From: Ciceribacter sp. T2.26MG-112.2 | Lineage (GTDB): Bacteria > Pseudomonadota > Alphaproteobacteria > Rhizobiales > Rhizobiaceae | DNA: 64,000 bases | NCBI RefSeq assembly: GCF_900492205.1 | Contig: NZ_UEYQ01000003.1 | Location: forward strand, 124,001-188,000 | Reading direction: 5' to 3' | In this document: positions 24,601 through 33,117 of the stretch, piece by piece | How positions within the stretch are numbered: the first letter of the stretch is position 1 | Layout of the letters: each line of letters starts with the position of its first letter | Notes under the pieces: model-generated | Databases searched by the model: none | What the model saw: only the letters and a program-made list of their open reading frames with translations | Told to the model about the DNA's origin: nothing | Program-made: the position numbers and the translations under genes

Positions 24601-25887
24601 TTGTCCAGTATTGAACAAAAAGTGATCCGGCAACCCGATCTGACGGGACACCGCGCGGTTTTCTGGCTGGCGGTCGACGGGCGCCCGATCCCGCGATTTG
24701 TAGCTGAACATGGCGTGGCCGCGCCGGTTTCGATCGAGATTCCGAAGGCGCCGGTGGCCTACTTCGTGCCGGTCGAGGCCGAGCGCCTGGGCAGCGCCAT
24801 CGGGGAACTGCGCCGAACGCTGGGCGAGCACGCTTATCTCGTCCTTGCCTCCGACAGGTTGAGCCCCGCCTGGATCCAGCGCGCGATCACGCTCGGCGCC
24901 GACGATGTCGTCGATCCGACTTCGGCGGAAGATGTCGCCATCTGTCTCGCCCGAACAAGCCGGGCGATCGAACGGGCGCGCGGTGCGCAGACCGAGCATG
25001 CCTGCCTCGCCATGGAGCGTGACTACCTGCAGGCCTGCATCGACAACCTGCCGGCGCCGATCTTCTTCAAGAACTCGGAAGGTATCTATGTCGGCTGCAA
25101 CGGTGCCTTCGCCGAGTTCATCGGCAGCCCGCCGGACGGCGTGGTCGGCCGCTCCGTCTACGACGTGGCGCCCGAAGCCTTGGCCCAGCGCTACCAGGCA
25201 GCCGACGATGAACTGCTGGAGCGCGGCGGCACCCAGGTCTACGAGAGCGAGGTCTGCCACTCGGGCGGAACGCGGCGCCATGTCATGTTCCACAAGGCGG
25301 CGATCAAGGGTGGGGACGGGCGTGTCCGTGGCATTGCCGGAGCCATCCTCGACATCACCGAGCGCAAGACGCTCGAAGCACGCCTGACCGAGGCCGCCGA
25401 GCGCGATCCGCTGACCAATGCCTATAACCGTCGCAAGTTCTTCGATCTGGCCGAGCAGATGGTGCAACAGGCCCGTGATGACGACAAGCCCCTGGCGGTC
25501 GCGGTCATTGATGTCGACCACTTCAAGCTGATCAACGACAGGCTCGGCCATGCCGAAGGCGACAATGCACTGCGGATGATCGCCGGAACACTGGAGAAAA
25601 CGGTCGGCAAGGGCAATGTCATCGCCCGCGCCGGCGGGGAGGAGTTCTACGCGCTGTTCATCGGCGGGTCGATCACCGAGGCAAAACAAACCGCCGATCG
25701 CATGCGCATGGAAGTCGAGCGCATTTGTCAGACGACAGCCTTGTCGGCGCTGGCCGGCACGGTCAGCATCGGTCTTGCCGCTTTCCGCCCCCGGGAAGAG
25801 AACCTGGATGAGGCATTGAAGCGCGCTGACGACGCGCTCTATCGGGCCAAGAACAGCGGCCGCAATCGACTTTGCGTCGCGGCTTAA
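24601..25887 (+). CDS. PAS-GGDEF diguanylate cyclase with a degenerate receiver-like N-terminus
   Basis: A 428-residue soluble protein predicted to make cyclic di-GMP. Residues about 1-125 resemble a receiver fold without clear phospho-acceptor residues (AYLVLASDRLSPAWIQRAITLGADDVVDPTS). A PAS domain follows at about 135-260 (DNLPAPIFFKNSEGIYVGCN.., ending DITERK). The GGDEF domain from about 265 has DPLTNAYNRRKF, VIDVDHFKLINDRLGH and an intact A-site GGEEF near residue 347. The start is a TTG with GGAAG before it and is less certain than the domains. No allosteric inhibitory RxxD motif is obvious. Confidence 0.87.
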   Translation: MSSIEQKVIRQPDLTGHRAVFWLAVDGRPIPRFVAEHGVAAPVSIEIPKAPVAYFVPVEAERLGSAIGELRRTLGEHAYLVLASDRLSPAWIQRAITLGADDVVDPTSAEDVAICLARTSRAIERARGAQTEHACLAMERDYLQACIDNLPAPIFFKNSEGIYVGCNGAFAEFIGSPPDGVVGRSVYDVAPEALAQRYQAADDELLERGGTQVYESEVCHSGGTRRHVMFHKAAIKGGDGRVRGIAGAILDITERKTLEARLTEAAERDPLTNAYNRRKFFDLAEQMVQQARDDDKPLAVAVIDVDHFKLINDRLGHAEGDNALRMIAGTLEKTVGKGNVIARAGGEEFYALFIGGSITEAKQTADRMRMEVERICQTTALSALAGTVSIGLAAFRPREENLDEALKRADDALYRAKNSGRNRLCVAA

Positions 25888-25921
25888 GCCGAGGCCACCC
25901 GCTCCGGCCGCGGTCCGTGGC

Positions 25922-27808
25922 TCAGACCGCTGGCGGCTTGCGCACCACGATCCCCAATTCGTCGCTCTCGCGCACCTGACGCAGGTGTTCCTCCGCCTGG
26001 GTCGCCTCGCGCTGGCGGTTCCACATCGAGGCATAAAGCCCGCCCAAGTCGAGCAATGCCGCATGCGTGCCGCGCTCGGCGATCTCGCCTCCCTTGAGCA
26101 CGATGATCTCGTCGGCGTCGACGACGGTGGAGAGCCGATGGGCAATGACGAGCGTGGTGCGGTTCTTCGACACGATGTCGAGCGCCGCCTGGATCTCCTG
26201 CTCGGTCGTGGTATCCAGCGCCGAGGTCGCCTCGTCGAGGATGAGGATCGGCGGCGCCTTCAGCACGGTGCGGGCGATCGCCACGCGTTGCTTTTCCCCG
26301 CCCGAGAGCTTCAGCCCGCGCTCGCCGACCTTGGTCTGGAAACCGTCCGGCAGGTCGGTGATGAAGTGGCCGATCTGGGCGACGTCGGCGGCTTGGGTGA
26401 TCTCGGCGTCACTGGCCGACGGTCGCCCGTAGCGGATATTGTAGGCGATCGTGTCGTTGAACAGCACGGTGTCCTGCGGCACCATGCCGATCGCCGAGCG
26501 CAGGCTCTTCTGGGTGACGTCGCGCACGTCCTGGCCGTCGATGGTGATCGACCCCTGCTGGATGTCGTAGAATCGATAGAGAAGACGCGAGATGGTCGAC
26601 TTGCCGGCACCGGAGGGGCCGACCACGGCGACCGTCTTGCCGGCCGGCACTTCGAACGACACGCCCTTGAGAATGGGGCGCTGCGGGTCATAGGCGAAAT
26701 GCACGTCCTTGAATACGATGGCGCCCTGTCCGATGACGAGGTCAGGTGCTCCGGGCTTGTCCACCACCTCCGCCTCGACCTCGAGCAGGTCGAACATCTG
26801 TTCGATGTCGGTCAGGCCCTGGCGGATTTCCCGGTAGACGAAACCGATGAAATTGAGCGGTACGGCGAGCTGCAGGAGCATGGCGTTGACGAAGACGAAA
26901 TCGCCGATCGTCTGCTCGCCACGGCTCACCGCCATGGCTGACATCACCATCATCACGGTCGTTCCGAGGCCGAAGATCACGCCCTGGCCGAAGTTCAGCC
27001 AGCCGAGCGAGGTCCAGACCTGGGTCGCCGACTTCTCGTAGCGCGCCATCGACTGGTCGAAACGGCTCGCTTCCATGTCTTCATTGCCGAAATATTTGAC
27101 CGTTTCGAAGTTGAGCAGCGAATCGATCGCCTTGGTGTTGGCGTCGGTATCGCTGTCGTTCATCGAGCGGCGGATGCCGATCCGCCAGTCGCTGGCGCGG
27201 ATGGTGAACCAGATATAGGCCCAGACCGTGACGGCGGTGACCGCGAGATAGGAGAAGCCGTAACCCCACCAGAAGATCGCCGCGGTCAGCAGGAATTCGA
27301 TGAAGGTCGGAACCGAGTTTAATATGGTGAAGCGGACGATCGTCTCGATGCCCTTGGTGCCGCGCTCGATGATGCGCGACAGGCCGCCGGTCTTGCGCTC
27401 CAGATGGAAGCGCAGCGACAGCTTGTGCATGTGCACGAAGGTCCGGTAGGCGAGTTGGCGCACCGCATATTGCCCGACGCTGGCAAACAGCGCGTCGCGC
27501 AACTGGTTGAGGCCGACCTGGGCGATGCGGGTGAGGTTGTAGACGATGACCAGCGCCACGGCGCCGAGCAGGAAGGCGGGCAGTATGCCGGCCATGTCGA
27601 GCTTGCCGTTGAGCGCGTCGGTCGCCCATTTGAAGAAGTAGGGGACGAGGATCAGGACGAGTTTCGAAACGAGCAGGAAGACTGTTGCCCAGACGACCCG
27701 CATCTTGAGGTCCAGCCGGTCGCGCGGCCACATATAGGGCCAGAGGTTGACGAGCGTATTGAGGGGATTGCTGCTGTCTGCCGAAACCGTCTTTTTGTTG
27801 CCAGCCAT
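25922..27808 (-). CDS. ABC exporter of the ATM1/HMT1 type
   Basis: A 628-residue half-transporter. Six membrane segments span about 25-310, followed by a nucleotide-binding domain with Walker [10 protein letters not shown], signature LSGGEKQR and Walker B PPILILDEATSALD. Family resemblance is to ATM1/ABCB7-like transporters, which export glutathione-linked sulfur or metal compounds. The chosen ATG at 27808 begins MAGNKKTVSADSSNP. A start at 27886, with AAGGTGAGG before it, would add 26 residues and remains possible. The LysM gene lies upstream on the same strand. Confidence 0.85.
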   Translation of the reverse strand: MAGNKKTVSADSSNPLNTLVNLWPYMWPRDRLDLKMRVVWATVFLLVSKLVLILVPYFFKWATDALNGKLDMAGILPAFLLGAVALVIVYNLTRIAQVGLNQLRDALFASVGQYAVRQLAYRTFVHMHKLSLRFHLERKTGGLSRIIERGTKGIETIVRFTILNSVPTFIEFLLTAAIFWWGYGFSYLAVTAVTVWAYIWFTIRASDWRIGIRRSMNDSDTDANTKAIDSLLNFETVKYFGNEDMEASRFDQSMARYEKSATQVWTSLGWLNFGQGVIFGLGTTVMMVMSAMAVSRGEQTIGDFVFVNAMLLQLAVPLNFIGFVYREIRQGLTDIEQMFDLLEVEAEVVDKPGAPDLVIGQGAIVFKDVHFAYDPQRPILKGVSFEVPAGKTVAVVGPSGAGKSTISRLLYRFYDIQQGSITIDGQDVRDVTQKSLRSAIGMVPQDTVLFNDTIAYNIRYGRPSASDAEITQAADVAQIGHFITDLPDGFQTKVGERGLKLSGGEKQRVAIARTVLKAPPILILDEATSALDTTTEQEIQAALDIVSKNRTTLVIAHRLSTVVDADEIIVLKGGEIAERGTHAALLDLGGLYASMWNRQREATQAEEHLRQVRESDELGIVVRKPPAV

Positions 27809-27939
27809 TCCTTGATCCACCCCGAAAGTCTCTTTCGCGCCAAAAAAGCGGCGACCCCTTGGGAGCCGCCGCCTGATCTCGCACATAGGGCCTCACCTTG
27901 CCCAATGCAATGTCGTGGCGGAGAAACTTCCCCGCCGGC

Positions 27940-29988
27940 CTAGTTGCCGCTTTCGCCGCTCAGGCGCCTGCGGTGGATTTCCTCCGCATCGGGCAAAGCT
28001 TCGCTCGGAACCTCGAATACCTGGCCCGGCTCGATCAGGTCAGGATTGTTGATCAGATTGGAATTGGCGAGGTAGATCGTCGTGTAGCGCACGCCCTGGC
28101 CGTAGACGCGGCGCGAGATCTGCCACAGCGTATCGCCGCGACGGATGATCACGCTGTTGCGACTTTCGGTCAGCGGCGGCTGCTCGATCGTCTTCGGCGC
28201 GGCGGCCGTCGTCTGAGGCGTGACCGGTTCAGCGGGCGCGGTGCCCGGGGTGGCCGGGGCTTCCGCGGTGGGCAAGGCCAGATCCGACGACGGTGCCGAA
28301 GGCGAAAGGACCGCCTCGACCAGCGCGGCGATCTTCGGCAGTTCGGCGCCGACCGCCTCGATATCGTTCGGCAGGCCCTGGAGGGCGGTATAGGCCTTTG
28401 CCGCCTTCACCGCCGTTGCCGCGACGAAGTCGACGATTGGCTTGGCTGCCGCTGCCGCGGGGCGGAAATCGGCGATCGACTTCAAGCTGATTTCGCTCGC
28501 CGAGCGGGCGGCGGCAAGCTCTTCGAGAACCGGCTTCTTTCCGTCCGCATAGAGACCTTGCAGCAGGGCGAAGGCCTGGCCGAGCGAGCCACGCAACTTT
28601 TCGAAGGCGGCGAGATCGACCGGCACCATGGCGCCGCCCTGACCCGAGGCCGTCTGGCTGTTCTGCGCGACGACGGAAACCTGTTCGCCTTCCGGGCGAT
28701 TGAACGGCACCGAGGTCCGCACGACCACCTGACCGGCGGTATCGAGCAGTTCGGCGTGAATGACATGCGCGCCGACCGAAAGCGTGATGCGCCCTTCGAT
28801 GACGAAATTGCCGCTGGCGTCGGCCACGGCATTGCCGATGACCGTGTCGTCCGCAAAGCCCCGGACCGTACCGCCGACCGGCGCCTTGCCGGCTATGAAG
28901 ATGCGGTCGCCCTCTATTTCGACGGCGGACACCTGGATTTCCGGGTTCACGACCGCCGCACCGTCACCGGCTGCCGGCTGGTCGGCCGTCGGCGCGGTTG
29001 CGGTCTGGCCACTCTCGGGCGCTGCCGGCGCTGCTGGCGTACTTGCGCCGTCGGCCGCCGCGACACGCTCCTGCTTGGCTGCGGAATTGACGCTTTCCGG
29101 CAAAGTGATCAGCCGGCTCGCTTCGCCGGGCTTGGACACCATGGCGAGCAGCTTGCCGTCCGCATTGGCGGGAACGGAGATCGTCGCGACTTCCTCCGAC
29201 GTGACCGACTTTCCGTCCTTGCCGGTCGCCTTGAGCTGCAGGCTGTGGTCGCCGGGCGGCAGCGGCTGGTCGAGTACGGCGGCAAAATCGCCGCTCGGAT
29301 CGACGTCGAGCGTGGCGATCACCTTGTCGCCGGACATGATCTCCAGCCTCGAACCCGCAGCCGCATTGCCGGCGATCACGGTCGAACCGTCGGGCTCGAC
29401 GCGCAGGATGTCGAAGCGCGGCAAGGCGGCGTCGGCGGCGTTGTCGGGCGCTGGCGCGGGGGCGGAAGGGGCCGCCTCCGGTGTCGCTGTGCCCGTAAGC
29501 GCACCTTCGATCGCGGCGATCAGCCCGGCGGCCTTGGCCGGATCGTCGGGCAGCGCCTCGATCAGGGAGAGTGCCTGGGCGGCGCCGTCGCGGGCCGTCT
29601 TCATCGCCGTGTCGAGCGTCGCGTCGATGCCGGCCGGAATGTCGAGGGTGACGAGCGCCTGGACGGCTGCCCTCGCTACGGCCTTGGCGGTGGCGAACGC
29701 GTCGGCCGCAGGCGTACGGCCCTCGGCAAACAACGCCTTCATGCCGGTCACCGCGGTTACAGCCTCCGCCTTCAGCCGGTCCATCTTTTCAGCTGCCGCC
29801 TTGGCAGTATCCGCCACGGCTGATTCCGCCTGTGTCGCCGCGTCCTTGGCTGTGTCGACGGCCGGGGTCGCGACCTTCGACGCATCCTCCTTGACCGGCG
29901 AGACGCGCGGCAGGACGAAGAACACCATCAGCAGGGTCGAAACGCCGAGCACCAACAGGGCGACCCAAAGGGCGCGGTTTTTCATCAT
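27940..29988 (-). CDS. LysM-domain membrane-anchored protein with low-complexity regions
   Basis: A 682-residue protein with one N-terminal membrane segment (about 8-26) and a C-terminal LysM domain of about 50 residues (IIRRGDTLWQISRRVYGQGVRYTTIYLAN, then PDLIEPGQVFEVP) that binds peptidoglycan. Between them are Ala/Pro-rich linkers and two beta-sandwich-like stretches (SRLEIMSGDKVIATLDVDPSGDF and VRGFADDTVIGNAVADASGNF). The region at about 35-165 is highly helical. Likely a periplasmic cell-wall protein of the rhizobial LysM family; the role is unknown. The start at 29988 begins MMKNRALW. Confidence 0.8.
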   Translation of the reverse strand: MMKNRALWVALLVLGVSTLLMVFFVLPRVSPVKEDASKVATPAVDTAKDAATQAESAVADTAKAAAEKMDRLKAEAVTAVTGMKALFAEGRTPAADAFATAKAVARAAVQALVTLDIPAGIDATLDTAMKTARDGAAQALSLIEALPDDPAKAAGLIAAIEGALTGTATPEAAPSAPAPAPDNAADAALPRFDILRVEPDGSTVIAGNAAAGSRLEIMSGDKVIATLDVDPSGDFAAVLDQPLPPGDHSLQLKATGKDGKSVTSEEVATISVPANADGKLLAMVSKPGEASRLITLPESVNSAAKQERVAAADGASTPAAPAAPESGQTATAPTADQPAAGDGAAVVNPEIQVSAVEIEGDRIFIAGKAPVGGTVRGFADDTVIGNAVADASGNFVIEGRITLSVGAHVIHAELLDTAGQVVVRTSVPFNRPEGEQVSVVAQNSQTASGQGGAMVPVDLAAFEKLRGSLGQAFALLQGLYADGKKPVLEELAAARSASEISLKSIADFRPAAAAAKPIVDFVAATAVKAAKAYTALQGLPNDIEAVGAELPKIAALVEAVLSPSAPSSDLALPTAEAPATPGTAPAEPVTPQTTAAAPKTIEQPPLTESRNSVIIRRGDTLWQISRRVYGQGVRYTTIYLANSNLINNPDLIEPGQVFEVPSEALPDAEEIHRRRLSGESGN

Positions 29989-30144
29989 CGTCAGTCTCCG
30001 GGCGGAACAGCCGCCATAATCTCTAAAAATTGCTAGCCCCATATTTCGACTTTCACAAGCGTTCCCAAGGGATTCGGGATTGTGGCAAACAGCTTTCCGT
30101 CAATTTTGTTGACCTCGCCGTCGCTCCACGCTCATGTTTCGGAC

Positions 30145-30765
30145 ATGAGTGAAAAAGCATCTTCGATTCGATCCGTCTGCGTCTATTGCGGTTCCCAGCC
30201 CGGACGCGATCCGTCTTACCTCGCCGCGGGCCGTGCGCTCGGCCGCTCGATCGCGGCACATGGTCTGCAGCTGGTCTATGGCGGCGGCACCAAGGGGATC
30301 ATGGGCGCCGTCGCCAGCGGCGTCCTGTCGAACGGCGGGAAGGTGACCGGCATCATCCCGGAATTCCTCGTCGACATGGAAGCCACGCGCCATTCTCTGG
30401 GCCAGCTCGACGAACTGATCGTGACCAGGGACATGCACGAGCGCAAGCACGCCATGTTCGAGCGCGCCGATGCCTTCGTCACCCTGCCGGGCGGGATTGG
30501 CACGCTGGAAGAGATCGTCGAGATCATGACCTGGGCGCAGCTCGGCCGACACGAGAAGCCGATGGTGTTTGCCAATGTCAACGGTTTCTGGGATCCGATG
30601 CTCGACCTCGTGCGCCACATGCGCGAGCAGGGCTTCATCCATACCGCCCACAGGGTTCAGCCGATGGTGATCGCCGAGATCGACGACATCGTGCCGGCGA
30701 TCCTCGAGAAGCTCGAAACGGTCACCGACCTCGACGGGGCCGACGAGGTCATTTCCCGGCTTTGA
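30145..30765 (+). CDS. LOG-family phosphoribohydrolase (cytokinin-activating type)
   Basis: A 206-residue Rossmann-fold protein. SVCVYCGSQPG near the start, the nucleotide-binding VYGGGTKGIMGAVA, RDMHERKHAMFERADAFV, and the catalytic PGGIGTLEEIVEIMTW are the LOG signature. LOG enzymes release free bases from nucleoside 5'-monophosphates, including cytokinin precursors. The plant-associated lineage makes a cytokinin role attractive, but housekeeping nucleotide hydrolysis is equally possible. The ATG at 30145 gives the usual length; a GTG at 30082 would add 21 unsupported residues. Confidence 0.9.
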   Translation: MSEKASSIRSVCVYCGSQPGRDPSYLAAGRALGRSIAAHGLQLVYGGGTKGIMGAVASGVLSNGGKVTGIIPEFLVDMEATRHSLGQLDELIVTRDMHERKHAMFERADAFVTLPGGIGTLEEIVEIMTWAQLGRHEKPMVFANVNGFWDPMLDLVRHMREQGFIHTAHRVQPMVIAEIDDIVPAILEKLETVTDLDGADEVISRL

Positions 30766-30777
30766 GGCCAGAGCCGG

Positions 30778-31107
30778 TCAATCGACGATGAACAGCCGGG
30801 CGCCGATCTTTGTGGAGGAGCGGTGCGGCTCGGCATTGTCGGCCACCTGATAGCTCATGCCCGGTTTCAGTACGAAGACGCGGCCGTCGGCAAGCTCGGT
30901 TGTCAGTTCGCCCTCGAGGCAGAGCAGGACATGCCCCTTGACGCACCAGTGATCCGCCAGATAGCCGGGCGTGTATTCGACCATCCGAACCCGGACCGGA
31001 CCGAATTGGCGTGTGCGCCAGCTGGCGGAGCCCGTCTCCCCCTTATGCTCCGTCGTCTCGACCATGCTCCAGTCGGTGGTGCCGAAGGGAATGTCCGACA
31101 TCTGCAT
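30778..31107 (-). CDS. DHCW-motif cupin-fold protein
   Basis: A 109-residue single cupin domain. The conserved ADHWCVKGHVLLCLEGEL places a His, a Cys and a second His in the metal-binding barrel, and PGMSYQVADNAEPHRS carries the second cupin motif. Function of this small family is unknown. It converges on the LOG gene with a 12-base gap. Confidence 0.82.
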   Translation of the reverse strand: MQMSDIPFGTTDWSMVETTEHKGETGSASWRTRQFGPVRVRMVEYTPGYLADHWCVKGHVLLCLEGELTTELADGRVFVLKPGMSYQVADNAEPHRSSTKIGARLFIVD

Positions 31108-31160
31108 CTGACGTCTCCGATTTGTTTTGGGCCGAGCGGCCGCCCGCCCGAGCCCGCCTT

Positions 31161-32072
31161 TCAGCGGTTGCGATACTCGCGGATCATCGGCCAGGAATAG
31201 GTGATCAGGGCGGCCCAGATGAACAGGAAGGCAATGAACTTCGTCTGTCCGAAGGGCTCGTTAAATACGAAGACCGCAGTGATGAACACCATGGTCGGCG
31301 CGATGTACTGCATCATGCCGATCGTTGACAGCCGGAGCAGCTTTGCCCCGTTGGCGTAGGTCATCAGCGGGATGGCCGTGGCAATGCCGCTGAAGAACAG
31401 AAGGCCGATATCGGTTGCGCCGGAGCCGTTGGACAGATGCCCGGTGCCGGCCAGTTCAATGAACAGGATATAGAGGCAGGCCGGTACGGACAGGATCAGG
31501 ACTTCGAGGAAGAAGCCCTGGTTGGGCCCGATCGGCAGCGTCTTGCGGAAGAAGGCGTAAAAGCCCCAGCTGAAGGCAAGCGCCAGCGAGATCCATGGCA
31601 GCCCGCCGGCATCATAGGTGAGGATGGCAACCGCGATTGCCGCCAGGAGCACGGCGATCTTCTGCGGCAGCATCATCCGCTCCTTGAGCAGGATGGCGCC
31701 GATCAGCACCGAGATCAGCGGGTTGATGTAGTAGCCGAGTGCGCCCTGCAGGGCCTGGCCGGAGGTGATCGCATAGACATAGACCAGCCAGTTGATCGTC
31801 ACGAGGGTGGCCGTGACGAACGCCATGGCGAGCATGGACGGCGTGCGGATCGCCTTCCAAACGTCGCCGCCGCGCTTGAGGAAATACAGAATGACACCGG
31901 TGATCGGCAGCGACCAGACGATGCGGTTGGCAACCACCTCCATCGGCGGAATATGCGCCACCAGCTTGAGGTAGAGCGGCAGGAAGCCCCACATGAAATA
32001 GGCCGCGAAAGCGAAGGCAAATCCGCGCGCGCTGTCCTCGTTCTTCACCGCAGGTGCAATCTGTTCGGTCAT
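31161..32072 (-). CDS. rarD: RarD-type EamA family permease
   Basis: A 303-residue protein with ten membrane segments of the drug/metabolite transporter superfamily, RarD subgroup: FAAYFMWGFLPLYLKL, ALQGALGYYINPLISVLIGAI and STIGMMQYIAPTMVFITAVF. Substrate unknown despite the chloramphenicol-sensitivity history of the name. The ATG at 32072 has AGGA 9 bases before it; another ATG lies three codons upstream. Divergent from the methyltransferase gene. Confidence 0.88.
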   Translation of the reverse strand: MTEQIAPAVKNEDSARGFAFAFAAYFMWGFLPLYLKLVAHIPPMEVVANRIVWSLPITGVILYFLKRGGDVWKAIRTPSMLAMAFVTATLVTINWLVYVYAITSGQALQGALGYYINPLISVLIGAILLKERMMLPQKIAVLLAAIAVAILTYDAGGLPWISLALAFSWGFYAFFRKTLPIGPNQGFFLEVLILSVPACLYILFIELAGTGHLSNGSGATDIGLLFFSGIATAIPLMTYANGAKLLRLSTIGMMQYIAPTMVFITAVFVFNEPFGQTKFIAFLFIWAALITYSWPMIREYRNR

Positions 32073-32221
32073 GATGGACATTCCTGATCGATATCTCGGC
32101 CATGCGAGTTATCGGATGGCTTGCGAATGGGCAAATTCATTCGGGTGAACAATGGTCGATTGCTTTTGATGCGTGCACACGGCAAATTTGCAGTCGGGGG
32201 CCACGCAGATGGAGGCGGATC

Positions 32222-33112
32222 ATGCTGGCCGGTTCGACCATGGAGCAGCGTCGGCACTATGCGGTGCGGATGCTGCAGAAGGCGGGTGTCCTGTCGGATG
32301 ACCGCCTGGCGGATGCCTTTTCGCGGGTCAGGCGCGAGGATTTCCTCGGCCCGCCGCCCTGGCTGATACAGGAGCGTGGCGGCTATCGTGAGGCGCCCTC
32401 GCATGACGTGGCGACGCTCTATGAGGATGTGTTGGTGGCTCTCGACGCCTCGCGCGGCGTCAACAATGGCAGCCCCTCGCTACACGCGCTGGCCCTTCAT
32501 TCGCTGTCGCCCCAGGCGGGCGAAACGGTGGTCCATGCGGGTGCCGGAACAGGCTATTACACCGCAATCCTGGCTGAGCTTGTCGGCGCGCAGGGGCGTG
32601 TGCTTGCCGTCGAATACGATGCCGTGCTTGCCGACCGGGCGCGGACCTGCCTGGCCGGCCACCTCAACGTCGAGGTTGTCTGCGGCAATGCCCTGGAATG
32701 GCCGAAGCACGAGGCCGACATCATCTACGTCAATTTCGCCGTCGACCGGCCGGCCGAGGCCTGGATCGAGCGGCTAAGGCCGGGTGGAAGGCTGCTGTTC
32801 CCGCTGGGCGTCCCCGTCTTCGAGGGGCGCAACAAGGGTCCGGAATACACCGCCATGGCCGGGTTCCTGCTGGTGAGATGGGAAGCCGGAGGCTACTCCG
32901 CCCGGTTCATCGAAGGCGTCTCGTTCATCTGGGGCGAGGGGGTGACCCCGTCCGACTGGGCCTGCCACACGCGCCTGCGCGCCGCCTTCGCCGACAATTG
33001 GCGGGCGGTCCAGAGCCTGCGCTGGAAGGGCATACCGGCGGAGGACGAATGGTACTCCGAGCCGGACTGGGGGCTGTCCACCCATGCGCTGGCCGTTGCC
33101 GCGGCGGAGTGA
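32222..33112 (+). CDS. SAM-dependent methyltransferase related to protein-L-isoaspartate O-methyltransferase
   Basis: A 296-residue cytosolic protein. GGAGG lies 6 bases before the ATG at 32222, setting the start. The N-terminal RRHYAVRMLQKAGVLSDDRLADAF..VRREDFLG and the SAM-binding GETVVHAGAGTGYYTAILAELVG resemble Pcm, with ADIIYVNFAVDRPAEAWIERLRPGGRLLFPLG completing the fold. It is longer than classical Pcm and has a divergent C-terminal 90 residues, so the substrate may differ. It converges on cimA with 5 bases between the stops. Confidence 0.78.
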   Translation: MLAGSTMEQRRHYAVRMLQKAGVLSDDRLADAFSRVRREDFLGPPPWLIQERGGYREAPSHDVATLYEDVLVALDASRGVNNGSPSLHALALHSLSPQAGETVVHAGAGTGYYTAILAELVGAQGRVLAVEYDAVLADRARTCLAGHLNVEVVCGNALEWPKHEADIIYVNFAVDRPAEAWIERLRPGGRLLFPLGVPVFEGRNKGPEYTAMAGFLLVRWEAGGYSARFIEGVSFIWGEGVTPSDWACHTRLRAAFADNWRAVQSLRWKGIPAEDEWYSEPDWGLSTHALAVAAAE

Positions 33113-33117
33113 CGCCG

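Noticed and set aside
27898-29823. 641-codon plus-strand ORF opposite the LysM gene
   Set aside because: Arg/Gly-rich shadow with no domain; the LysM gene on the other strand is well supported.
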